In this document: piece after piece, positions 1 to 7,570 of the stretch | How positions within the stretch are numbered: position 1 is the stretch's first letter | Layout: every line of letters starts with the position of its first letter | Source: JBEVNR01 sp040507985 | GTDB lineage: Bacteria; Pseudomonadota; Alphaproteobacteria; Rickettsiales; UBA6187 | Assembly (NCBI GenBank): GCA_040507985.1 | Contig: JBEVNR010000032.1 | Coordinates: 1-43,473, forward strand | DNA length: 43,473 nucleotides | Reading direction: 5' to 3' | Translations under genes and position numbers: made by a program | The notes under the pieces: generated by a model | The model's input: only the letters and a program-made list of their open reading frames with translations | Told to the model about the DNA's origin: nothing | The model's database searches: none

Positions 1-63
1 CGGAGCGCTGTTTCTTTTAAAAAAAAATTTTTAATTATGGCGCCTATTTGGCGATGTTACTTA

Positions 64-92
64 AAACGCCGTGGGCATTGCCCTCGGCGTTT
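64..92 (-). terminator. Hairpin terminator downstream of the disordered-protein gene
   Basis: AAACGCCG (64-71) pairs perfectly with CGGCGTTT (85-92). Inside, GGGC and GCCC pair around a 3-base loop, giving about 12 pairs with one T-T mismatch. It lies about 50 bases past the stop of the minus-strand gene at 140-751. The flanks are A/T rich and the hairpin could work in both directions. Confidence 0.6.
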
Positions 93-98
93 CCAACT

Positions 99-130
99 AA
101 ACCAACCTATAAACCAACCTAAACCAACCT
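99..130. repeat. Three near-tandem copies of AAACCAACCT
   Basis: The decamer AAACCAACCT occurs at 99-108, 111-120 and 121-130, between the hairpin and the stop codon of the next gene. It lies in the 3' untranslated part of that minus-strand gene. No function can be assigned; it is probably a replication-slippage repeat. Confidence 0.6.
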
Positions 131-139
131 AAAGTGCGG

Positions 140-751
140 TTAGCCGCGCGAGCGACGGTAAGAACGTTCGTCGTTGTCGTAACGGGAAGAGCGCCCTCTT
201 CCGTCGTAACGCGATCCGTTTCCCTCGGATGCGTAACGTCCGCGACCGTCGCGGCGACGCCCGTCGTTGTCGCGGCTTGAAACGAAGCGGCCTTGGCGGT
301 CGCGGGGATGTTCGCCTTCGTCGAAATCCCGACGTCCGTCATCGGAACGGTAGCCGCGAGAATTGCGAGAACGGTAATCGTCGTCATCCTCGTCGCGGTT
401 TGAAACGAAACGCCCTTGACTATCGCGGGGATGTTCTTCTTCGTCGAAATCCCGACGTCCGTCATGGGGACGGTAGCCGCGAGAATTGCGAGAATAGGAA
501 TCGTCGTCATAATCCCGGCGTCCTTCGGAACGGGCCGAGCGAGAATTGCGAGAATGGGAATCTTCTTCATCGTTATCGCGATACGAGACGAAGCGGCCTT
601 GGTCGTTGCGGGGATGTTCGTCTTCGTCAAAGTTCCGACGCCCGTCGCGAGATCGATAATCGTCGTCATAATCATAGCGGGAATCGCGACGGCGTCCGTC
701 GTCGTTACTTCGGTAATCGTCGTTACGATAGTTTCTTGAATAAGAAGCCAT
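140..751 (-). CDS. Disordered Arg/Asp/Tyr-rich repeat protein
   Basis: The 203-residue product is almost entirely Arg, Asp, Ser, Tyr, Gly and Glu, with no membrane segment or recognisable fold. Three imperfect copies of a unit read roughly GRRDFDEEEHPRDSQGRFVS, separated by acidic stretches and SRNSRGYR segments. The unit is also visible in the DNA as direct repeats near 298-341, 422-465 and 605-650. The start at 751 is preferred over 763 because GGAGAG sits just upstream of it. A similar disordered gene follows at 999-1985 on the same strand. Short xxxGRF segments in low-complexity proteins occur in some alphaproteobacterial stress-associated proteins, but that link is only a resemblance. 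Function unknown; high charge and tyrosine content suggest nucleic-acid binding or condensate formation as an inference. Confidence 0.7.
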   Translation of the reverse strand: MASYSRNYRNDDYRSNDDGRRRDSRYDYDDDYRSRDGRRNFDEDEHPRNDQGRFVSYRDNDEEDSHSRNSRSARSEGRRDYDDDSYSRNSRGYRPHDGRRDFDEEEHPRDSQGRFVSNRDEDDDDYRSRNSRGYRSDDGRRDFDEGEHPRDRQGRFVSSRDNDGRRRDGRGRYASEGNGSRYDGRGRSSRYDNDERSYRRSRG

Positions 752-846
752 GTTACTCTCCATAGTATAAACAGTTTAAAAATTTCGTTCCATGCCATCG
801 CAATAATTTCGTCATACGACGGTGCGGAACAAAACGAAGGGTAGCC

Positions 847-852
847 ATTATA
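847..852 (-). promoter_or_regulatory. Possible -10 box for the gene at 140-751
   Basis: Read on the minus strand this is a perfect TATAAT about 100 bases upstream of the start at 751. No convincing -35 hexamer lies at 16-18 bases; the best is CTTAAA. It is offered only as a candidate. Confidence 0.3.
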
Positions 853-942
853 AAATAAAAGCGGAGCCTTTAAGGGATCCGATACTATAAGTTATTCGTC
901 ATCGGCCGGCCTTATAAGATTCGTATCCTTGAAGGGGCATAA

Positions 943-974
943 AAAAGCCTCCGCCCGGATGGACGAAGGCTTTT
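943..974 (-). terminator. Rho-independent terminator
   Basis: On the minus strand AAAAGCCT is followed by a 16-base loop and then AGGCTTTTTT, giving an 8-bp stem plus a U-tract. It begins about 25 bases after the stop codon of the gene at 999-1985, so it ends that transcript and separates it from the gene at 140-751. Confidence 0.75.
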
Positions 975-998
975 CCTACGGATAAAGGAAAAAAGCGT

Positions 999-1985
999 TT
1001 AATAATTATTATAGCCGCGGGAATCCCGATGGCGCGAAGAATCACGGTCTTGATCCCGCCCTTGGCTATAGGAACGAAATTCCGCTTCGTAGCCGCTTCT
1101 TCTGCGATAATCGCCCCGATTCTCGTCTCGGTAACGGCTTTCGCGACGAATCCGGTCCTCATAATCGTCGCGGTTTCCGTATTCATAATCTCCGCGCTCG
1201 TACCGACCCGACTTTAGCCGACGTTCGTCGCGGCGATCGCCGTCGTCATAGGGGGCGTTGCGACCGTAGTCTCGTCCGCGCGGCGCCTGAAATTCTTCCG
1301 ACCGGCCATGATTGTCGTAATAGCGATCGTTATTTTCCGACCGGTAATCGTCGCGATAAGCATGGGAAAAACGGCGGCCGCCGCTTTCTTCTTCGCGACG
1401 TCCGTATCCGTAGCGATCGTCTTCATACCGATCCCTGCCGTAACGCGAACGCGCGTCCTCGCGCTCGCGGTTGTCGTGATAATGGCGACTTGGGCGCCCG
1501 TAGTCCCGATCGTTTTCGTCGTCGAAACGGTTTCTTCCCTCATATTCGCCACCTCGTCGCGCTCCGCGCCCTTCTCGTTCGCCATATTCGTCACCGTAGC
1601 GATCGTCGCCATATTCCCGTCTGCTGCCAGCTCGAGAGTAGTCGGCGCGACGTCCGGTGACGGAAAACATTTCTTCCGGCGTCCTTTCGGCGGAATCGCG
1701 TCTGCCGTAGGCGTTTTCTTCGTCTTCGGCATTTTTACGAGATACGGAGACTCGGGAGGAGGCGCTTGCGCCCGAAGAGCCGCCGTCGCTTTCTTCGCCT
1801 TCCTTGTCATTGCCGCTTTCTTCCTTGTTTTTGGAGGCGGTGGATAATTGTGCGGCCCGATGCTTTTCTTCGTCCTTTCTTGTGTCCTTATGTTCGGCGC
1901 GACCGGACGATGCGGCGTCTTTTTGCGCCTCAAGCGATTTTTTCACCGAATCGGCATTCTCTTCTTTTTTGTGTATGGCGGTCAT
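999..1985 (-). CDS. Second disordered Arg/Asp/Tyr-rich protein
   Basis: The 328-residue product has three compositional zones: a Lys/Glu/Ala-rich head (about 1-55), a Ser/Gly linker (about 60-85), and a long Arg/Asp/Glu/Tyr/Gly tail (about 90-328) ending in GYNNY. The tail contains many RYxDDRY- and RDYGR-like pieces but no strict repeat register. There is no signal peptide or membrane segment. The ATG at 1985 is preceded by AGGAG at 9 bases, so the start is well supported. The product resembles the neighbour at 140-751 in composition, though not in an alignable way. It faces clpA divergently. Function unknown; an RGG/RD-type RNA-binding or stress-condensate role is speculation from composition. 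Confidence 0.7.
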   Translation of the reverse strand: MTAIHKKEENADSVKKSLEAQKDAASSGRAEHKDTRKDEEKHRAAQLSTASKNKEESGNDKEGEESDGGSSGASASSRVSVSRKNAEDEENAYGRRDSAERTPEEMFSVTGRRADYSRAGSRREYGDDRYGDEYGEREGRGARRGGEYEGRNRFDDENDRDYGRPSRHYHDNREREDARSRYGRDRYEDDRYGYGRREEESGGRRFSHAYRDDYRSENNDRYYDNHGRSEEFQAPRGRDYGRNAPYDDGDRRDERRLKSGRYERGDYEYGNRDDYEDRIRRESRYRDENRGDYRRRSGYEAEFRSYSQGRDQDRDSSRHRDSRGYNNY

Positions 1986-2323
1986 GGGATGGTACTCCTG
2001 GATTGTATCGCTATGATGCGCGAATGATATGGAGGCATACTCTTCAATATGCCGTTAAAAGCCTATATCCTTCTACGTTGGCGATATAAACATAAAATCA
2101 ACACCCTTACCGTTATTTGCTTACGGCGATATATTTCTCCCCGATCCCCCTTTAACCGTTTGGTAAGCCATGGCCTATAGAATAGGCGGCAGGAAGGGGA
2201 AAAAAGTCAATAATCGTTAGCGTTCAAGTGCGTATCCGGCCGCGTCGCCGTCCTTTCTTAGTCACGCGTACAATACACCTAAGCAAAGGCATATTTTACA
2301 AGACACAAAACGAGAGCGGCGTC
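1986..2323. other. Divergent intergenic region upstream of clpA
   Basis: This stretch of about 340 bases separates the disordered-protein gene from clpA. It must carry promoters for both directions, but I find no pair of hexamers with good spacing. There is no tRNA-like structure or small gene with a ribosome-binding site. In many alphaproteobacteria clpS sits directly upstream of clpA; it is not here. Confidence 0.5.
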
Positions 2324-4651
2324 ATGTCCACGGATAAATTGCAATATATCGTTACGCGCACGATGGAAATCGCGCGGCATTATTGTCATGAATACGCGAC
2401 GCTGGAACATCTGTTGCTCGCCTTGTCGCAAGACCGCGACGCGCGCGTGGCGCTGGGGGAATGTTCGGTCGACATCGACATGCTGCAAGTGGCGCTGGAA
2501 GATTTCATTCGCGAAGATCTGGTCGCGCTCACGGTGCAAGACTGCCGCGACGTGCGCCCGACGGCCTGCCTGCAACGCGTCATCCATCGGGCCGGCATGC
2601 AATGCCGTGCGCGGGGCGAGCGCAGCGGTTGCACCGGCGCCGACATGTTGCTCGAGCTTTTTAGCGAGCAGGATTCCCACGCCGTCTATTTTCTCAAAAT
2701 CCAGGGAATGAATTATTTCTCGCTGGTGCGCACCTTAACCGCGCTGAAGAAAGAGGCGAAGGAGCGCGAGGAAATCGAGGAGCTAACGCCGCCGCTTCCC
2801 TTGCAGGAACGCGAGGAGGAGCCGAAAAATACCGACGAGGAATATTTCGTCGAAGAGGCGCAACCCGAAAACGCCGGGGCGCTGGCGCGGTTTTGCGTCA
2901 ATTTAAACGACCGCGCCGCGAGCGGCAAGATCGACCGCATCATCGGCCGTGACAAGGAAATCGACGCGATGGTGCGCACCTTGTGTCGCCGCACGAAAAA
3001 CAATCCGCTGCTGGTGGGCGAGCCGGGCGTCGGCAAAACCGCGCTGGCGGAAGGGTTGGCGCTGCGTATCGTCAAAAAAAACGCGCCGGCGGCGCTGGCG
3101 AAATCGGTCATTTTCGCGCTGGACATGGGCATGTTGCTCGCCGGCACGAAATATCGCGGCGATTTTGAAGAGCGCCTGAAAGACGTGATACGCGAAATCG
3201 AGGCCGATTCCCATAACATATTGTTCATCGACGAGGCGCATATGATTATCGGCGCCGGATCGACAAACGGCGGCTCGATCGACGGCGGCAACCTGCTGAA
3301 ACCCTCGCTCGCGCGGGGCGCGCTGCGCTGCATCGGCGCCACCACCTATAAGGAATACCACCAATATTTCGAGAAGGACAAGGCGCTCAGCCGCCGTTTC
3401 CGCAAGGTGGACGTGAAGGAGCCGACGCAGGAAGACTGCATCGACATTCTTTACGGAATGCGCGACTATTACGAGCGGCACCACGGCGTGCGCTATTCCG
3501 ACGGTGCGCTGGAATCGGCGGTGAGGTTATCGTGCCGCTACATCAACGAGCGCCGCCTGCCCGACAAGGCGCTGGACGTGATCGACGAGGCCGGTTCGCG
3601 CATGAAAGTGGCGTCGTTCGGCAGCAAGCAGATCGGCACGGTGGGCGAAAAGGAAATTTGCGACGTCATTTCCGAAATGGCGCGCATTCCCGCCGGCGAC
3701 CTGCAAGCCGGCGAAGGAGCCATGCTGGCGAGCCTTCCGGTCAAGCTGAAAAAAGCGATTTTCGGGCAAGACGCGGCCATCGACAAAATTTGCGTGGCGC
3801 TGAAAATGTCCCGCGCGGGGCTGGGGCATGCCCACAAGCCCATCGGCAGTTTTTTGCTGTACGGCCCGACCGGCACCGGCAAAACCGAGCTGGCCCGCAA
3901 GCTCGCCACCGAAATGAACATGGGATACGTGCGGTTCGACATGTCCGAATTCAACGAGCCGCACAGCGTCTCGCGGCTGCTCGGTGCGCCTCCCGGTTAT
4001 GTCGGCCACGAAAAGGCCGGCATGCTGACCGAGGCGATGGAGCGCAACCCGTATTCCGTGGTGTTGTTCGACGAAATAGAGAAAGCCCATCGCGACGTGT
4101 ACGGCATTTTTTTGCAAATGATGGATTACGGCACGGTGCGCGACCATAATAACGGCGCGATAGATTTCCGCAACGCCATCATCGTCATGACCGGCAACGT
4201 GGGCGTGGGCGCGCGGCATATCGGATTCGGGGAACGGGAGGCGCAGGAAGCCGCTTCCGTCGCCGCGCTTCGGCAGGTCTTTAAGCCGGAGTTCTTAAAC
4301 CGGCTGGACGCCGCCGTGCCGTTCGCTCCCTTACATAAAGAGGCGCAACTGAACGTCGCGAGGGACGAAATCGAGACGCTGCGCGCGAAAATGGCCGATA
4401 AGCGCATCGGCCTTAGCGTGTCGCCCGGCGCCGTCGCCTATATCGCGGAACAAGGATATTCCGAAAATTATGGCGCGCGCGGCATTGCGCGGGAGGTCTA
4501 TAAACGCATCAAAACGCCGGTGGCGGAAATGATGCTTTCCGGCAAGCTGGCCAACGGCGGTAAAATTTCCGTCGCCATGCGCGGCGGAGAGTTGGTCGTC
4601 TCGCAAAACGCCGCCAAAAACAAGGCGCAAACGTCCGAGAAACGGGCGTAA
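2324..4651 (+). CDS. clpA: ATP-dependent Clp protease ATP-binding subunit ClpA
   Basis: ClpA is the AAA+ unfoldase that feeds substrates, including N-degron proteins, into the ClpP peptidase in the cytosol. The 775-residue product (E. coli ClpA has 758) shows a Clp N-domain (about 1-143), the first AAA+ module with Walker A GEPGVGKTA (about 232) and Walker B ILFIDEAH (about 300), and the second with GPTGTGKTE (about 514) and VVLFDEIEKAH (about 580). An IGF tripeptide near 633 matches the ClpP-docking loop. The start is set at ATG 2324 because the family begins with this residue pattern; the 32 codons before it look untranslated. clpS and clpP are not adjacent. The next gene starts 21 bases after the stop, so they are probably cotranscribed. 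Confidence 0.95.
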   Translation: MSTDKLQYIVTRTMEIARHYCHEYATLEHLLLALSQDRDARVALGECSVDIDMLQVALEDFIREDLVALTVQDCRDVRPTACLQRVIHRAGMQCRARGERSGCTGADMLLELFSEQDSHAVYFLKIQGMNYFSLVRTLTALKKEAKEREEIEELTPPLPLQEREEEPKNTDEEYFVEEAQPENAGALARFCVNLNDRAASGKIDRIIGRDKEIDAMVRTLCRRTKNNPLLVGEPGVGKTALAEGLALRIVKKNAPAALAKSVIFALDMGMLLAGTKYRGDFEERLKDVIREIEADSHNILFIDEAHMIIGAGSTNGGSIDGGNLLKPSLARGALRCIGATTYKEYHQYFEKDKALSRRFRKVDVKEPTQEDCIDILYGMRDYYERHHGVRYSDGALESAVRLSCRYINERRLPDKALDVIDEAGSRMKVASFGSKQIGTVGEKEICDVISEMARIPAGDLQAGEGAMLASLPVKLKKAIFGQDAAIDKICVALKMSRAGLGHAHKPIGSFLLYGPTGTGKTELARKLATEMNMGYVRFDMSEFNEPHSVSRLLGAPPGYVGHEKAGMLTEAMERNPYSVVLFDEIEKAHRDVYGIFLQMMDYGTVRDHNNGAIDFRNAIIVMTGNVGVGARHIGFGEREAQEAASVAALRQVFKPEFLNRLDAAVPFAPLHKEAQLNVARDEIETLRAKMADKRIGLSVSPGAVAYIAEQGYSENYGARGIAREVYKRIKTPVAEMMLSGKLANGGKISVAMRGGELVVSQNAAKNKAQTSEKRA

Positions 4652-4672
4652 AAGAACGTAAGAGGAACCGCC

Positions 4673-5743
4673 ATGGCCTATATCGTATCGAAACGCATGC
4701 ACGACGCGGTGCTGGAAGTGGGCGTCGACGCCGAGGGCAAGACGCGCATCCTCAACGCCAACATGCAGGCGTCGCTGCTGACCGGCTATAGCGAAGAGGC
4801 GCTAAAAAAAATGGACGCCTTCGAGCTGTTCACGCCCGATTCCGTGAAAAACCTGACCGAAGAGCGTGAATTCGATCCTGAAATTGATTTAGCGGAACTG
4901 TTTCGGCGTTTCCCCAAGCAAACCTTGCGTTCCGCCCACGGCAAGGACGTGCCGATGGAGATGAAAATATTTTCCCTTCCCCCGTCGAAAGGCCATGCGG
5001 AAAATTACGAGATTATCTTCCGCGACAAAACCCTCGTCCATCACCTCTCCGACCGGTTGCGCGAAAACGCCGCCGGTGCGAACGCGGCCGAAGCCTTCGA
5101 CAAAGCCACCGATCTGTACACCGGCGCTGTGGCCGAAGACGCGCTGGCGACGATCTGTCGCTACGCCGGCGAACGGCCGGAGACGCCGATCACGCTGGCG
5201 CTCGTCTACGTCGATTTCGACAATGACGCCGACGTGAAGAAAGGCGACCGCGACAACGTGCTGGCCGCCGTCGGCGCCGACATGCGCAATTACATACGCT
5301 ACGAAGACGTGATATTCTATTTTCGGCGCGACATGCTCGAGAATTGCGGCGCACACGCTGCCGCTGCCGAGTGCAAGGAAGGCGTCTTTTGCGTGGCGCT
5401 CATAAATTGCGACCTCGTGCAGGCCCATCGCTGCATGGAACGCACGCGGCGCGGATTGGCCGAATCGGAAACAATCCGGAATGTTTGCTATCCGCTGGGG
5501 GGAAGCGTGCGCGTTTCGGTCGGCTGCGCCTCCGCCGCCTTCGACCCGGAGGAAAGCTTCTTCGCCTCGCGCATGCTGGAAGGCGCCGGCGACGCCCTCT
5601 GCGCCGCGCTGCGCATGGGCGGGGGGCGCGTCGCGCTCGCAAGCAACGGCGAGGTGTTGCTGCGCTACGCGGCGGAAGCGGAAGGCAAACCGATTCCGAT
5701 GAAAAAACCGCGCGGATTTTTTCGGCGGTTCGCGCGAAAATAG
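4673..5743 (+). CDS. PAS domain protein with a degenerate GGDEF domain
   Basis: The 356-residue cytosolic protein has an N-terminal PAS-like region (about 10-120) and a C-terminal region (about 145-335) that keeps the outline of a diguanylate cyclase: a DLYTG start (147-151), a LALVYVDFDN strand, VRVSVGCAS where cyclases have SIGIA, and a closing GDALCAALRMGGGRV helix. The signature loop reads RRDML (218-222) instead of GGDEF, so the catalytic glycines and glutamate are lost and cyclic-di-GMP synthesis is unlikely. It may be a sensory or nucleotide-binding relic. The tail KKPRGFFRRFARK is strongly basic. It follows clpA by 21 bases, which suggests an operon and perhaps a role linked to regulated proteolysis. 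The GGDEF assignment is by motif order only. Confidence 0.7.
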   Translation: MAYIVSKRMHDAVLEVGVDAEGKTRILNANMQASLLTGYSEEALKKMDAFELFTPDSVKNLTEEREFDPEIDLAELFRRFPKQTLRSAHGKDVPMEMKIFSLPPSKGHAENYEIIFRDKTLVHHLSDRLRENAAGANAAEAFDKATDLYTGAVAEDALATICRYAGERPETPITLALVYVDFDNDADVKKGDRDNVLAAVGADMRNYIRYEDVIFYFRRDMLENCGAHAAAAECKEGVFCVALINCDLVQAHRCMERTRRGLAESETIRNVCYPLGGSVRVSVGCASAAFDPEESFFASRMLEGAGDALCAALRMGGGRVALASNGEVLLRYAAEAEGKPIPMKKPRGFFRRFARK

Positions 5744-5843
5744 CGCTTGCGTTAAAGGTTTTTCATGGCAAAATCGGTTATTGCCAAGAAGGCGGCAAGG
5801 GATTATACGTTTTTCTTAACGATCACTTGACGGAAACGGCATT

Positions 5844-6725
5844 ATGCGTCCCGTGCGGCTTGGCGTCGTCGGGAACATGAGTCCGGCGGCGGACGAATTG
5901 TTTCAATCCTATCTGCGCGTTTACTCCGAAGCGCGCACCGATCAGGAGCATCCGTGCGTCATCGTGGCGAAAAACCCGGACATTCCCGACCGCACCGCCT
6001 ATATTTTCGGAGAGGCGCCCGACCCGACCGACGAAGTGGCCAAGACGATTCGATTGCTCGAAGGCGCCGGCGCCGGCTTTATCGCCATGCCCTGCAACAC
6101 CGTCCATTATTGTTACGACGCCATTCAATCGCGCACCGCGCTCTACGTGCTTAACATGGTCAAGGAGGCGACGGCGGACGTCCTGAGGCACGGCGCAATC
6201 TCTCGCGTGGGGTTGCTCGCCACCGCCGGCACCATCCGTTCGCGGCTGTATCATCGGGAGCTGGAGCCGCGCGGCGTGGCCGTTCTCGTTCCCGACGAAG
6301 AAAATCGCCGTCGCGGAGTGCATGCCGCCATTTACGGCAAGGACGGGCGCGGCGGATTGAAGGCGGGAGAGTTCGACCGCAACGTCGAGGCGCTCGTCGA
6401 CGCCGTCGGCGCGCTTAAAAAAAACGGCGCGGAAGCCGTGCTTCTTGGGTGCACCGAGCTTCCGCTCGCGATGAACCGGCTGCGCTCGGCCTATTCCGAC
6501 ATTGTGTTCATTGATCCGATGGCGGTGGTCGCAAGGCGCTGCGTCTCAATCTATCGCATGGCCGAAAGAACGGCGGAGGAATGGCTTGGGGAAAAACCGG
6601 CGCGCGCGCTTCCGCCTTTCCCTCGAGAAAGCGACGGGGAGGTCGTGCCGACCGTGAGCGCCCTGGCCGAATACGTCGCCGCGATCGCGGTAAAAAATGA
6701 GCGGAAGGAACGTTATGGACGATAA
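5844..6725 (+). CDS. Aspartate/glutamate racemase family protein
   Basis: The 293-residue protein belongs to the cofactor-independent Asp/Glu racemase superfamily. Both catalytic cysteines are visible: Cys84 in MPCNTVH and Cys203 in LGCTELPL. The N-terminus GVVGNMSP is the usual phosphate/substrate loop. The closest type is the aspartate racemase/YgeA group, which provides D-aspartate or acts on hydantoins or related acids; the substrate cannot be fixed from sequence. Residues after about 240 form an extension beyond the catalytic fold. The start ATG has GGAAA upstream. The 3' end overlaps the next gene by 11 bases, implying translational coupling. Confidence 0.85.
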   Translation: MRPVRLGVVGNMSPAADELFQSYLRVYSEARTDQEHPCVIVAKNPDIPDRTAYIFGEAPDPTDEVAKTIRLLEGAGAGFIAMPCNTVHYCYDAIQSRTALYVLNMVKEATADVLRHGAISRVGLLATAGTIRSRLYHRELEPRGVAVLVPDEENRRRGVHAAIYGKDGRGGLKAGEFDRNVEALVDAVGALKKNGAEAVLLGCTELPLAMNRLRSAYSDIVFIDPMAVVARRCVSIYRMAERTAEEWLGEKPARALPPFPRESDGEVVPTVSALAEYVAAIAVKNERKERYGR

Positions 6726-7485
6726 TATCTCGCGGGAAGAAGCGATATACGCGTTGCAATGGCATAAAGACGTCGGGATCGACGAAACCGTTTCCGACGC
6801 GCCGATCAATCGCCTGAAGGAAAAAGAAACGCCTGCGCCGGTCGACGTCGCGCTGGCGACGTCCGACTCCCGTCGACTGGCGAACGAAGCCGCGACGTTA
6901 GGGGAATTGCGGGAGGCGGTCGAGCGATTTCGCGGGTTGGAGATTTGCGCGTCGGCGACCCGGGCCGTGTTTGCGGACGGCGTTCCGACCGCGCCGCTCA
7001 TGATTGTCGGCGAGGCTCCGGGGGCGGAGGAAGACAAGCAGGGCGTGCCGTTTTGCGGCGCCAGCGGCCAATTGCTGGAAAAGGCGCTGAACGCCGTCGG
7101 TCGCCGCCGCGACGAAAATTACTATATTTCCAACATGGTGTTCTGGCGCCCTCCCGCCAACAGAAAGCCGACGGACGAGGAAACTGAGGCGTGCTTGCCT
7201 TTCGTCGAGAAACATATCGCCCTTATCGCCCCGAAACTGCTTGTGCTTACGGGCGCCACCGCCGTGCAAGGATTGCTCAAACAAAAAGAGGGCGTCACGC
7301 GCCTGCGCGGCCGCTTGTTCGACTACCAAAATCGATACATGAAATCGCCCGTGCCGGCATTGCCGATTTTTCATCCGTCCTATTTGCTGCGTTCCCCCCA
7401 ACAAAAGAAATTCTTGTGGCGCGACATGCTGGCGGTAGAGAAAATATTAGCGCCCGATTCCCGCACGTCGCTTTCGCGGGAATGA
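6715..7485 (+). CDS. Uracil-DNA glycosylase, family 4
   Basis: This enzyme removes uracil from DNA at the start of base-excision repair. The 256-residue product carries the family-4/5 motifs GEAPGAEED (99-107) followed by GVPFCGASG, and HPSYLLRSP (220-228). Family 4 enzymes usually hold a 4Fe-4S cluster; the cysteines seen here are in LEICAS, PFCGAS and EACLPF, and the classical N-terminal CxxC is not present. The start at 6715 is chosen because AAGGA lies 5 bases upstream. The last nine residues, DSRTSLSRE, and the stop codon are encoded by a palindromic repeat (7456-7485) that also occurs in intergenic DNA elsewhere in the window. Confidence 0.9.
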   Translation: MDDNISREEAIYALQWHKDVGIDETVSDAPINRLKEKETPAPVDVALATSDSRRLANEAATLGELREAVERFRGLEICASATRAVFADGVPTAPLMIVGEAPGAEEDKQGVPFCGASGQLLEKALNAVGRRRDENYYISNMVFWRPPANRKPTDEETEACLPFVEKHIALIAPKLLVLTGATAVQGLLKQKEGVTRLRGRLFDYQNRYMKSPVPALPIFHPSYLLRSPQQKKFLWRDMLAVEKILAPDSRTSLSRE

Positions 7486-7513
7486 GGAAAAAGAAAAAAG
7501 TTAACGCGTTAAT
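7456..7513 (+). repeat. REP-like palindromic element, copy 1
   Basis: GATTCCCGC (7456-7464) and GCGGGAATGA (7476-7485) form a hairpin, followed by an A-rich tail ending TTAACGCGTTAAT. A close copy with the same tail lies at 24652-24706 and a core-only copy at 34131-34150. This copy covers the 3' end and stop codon of the uracil-DNA glycosylase gene. The core resembles the widespread ATTCCCGC...GCGGGAAT palindromes found scattered in many proteobacterial genomes. Confidence 0.75.
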
Positions 7514-7570
7514 TTCGGAAAAACGCTTGAGTCCCGCGCGCGCGCCGTCTATGATTTTTTCCGCAATCAC

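Noticed and set aside
99..130. Short repeats here and in tolA as a CRISPR array
   Set aside because: There are no spacers of regular length, the units are too short or coding, and no cas genes are present.
97..798. A long alternative-frame minus-strand reading (233 codons) and plus-strand readings across the disordered gene
   Set aside because: They are produced by the stop-poor Arg/Asp repeat in the DNA. Their products are Thr/Ile/Ala-rich noise, and the 140-751 frame has the ribosome-binding site and terminator.
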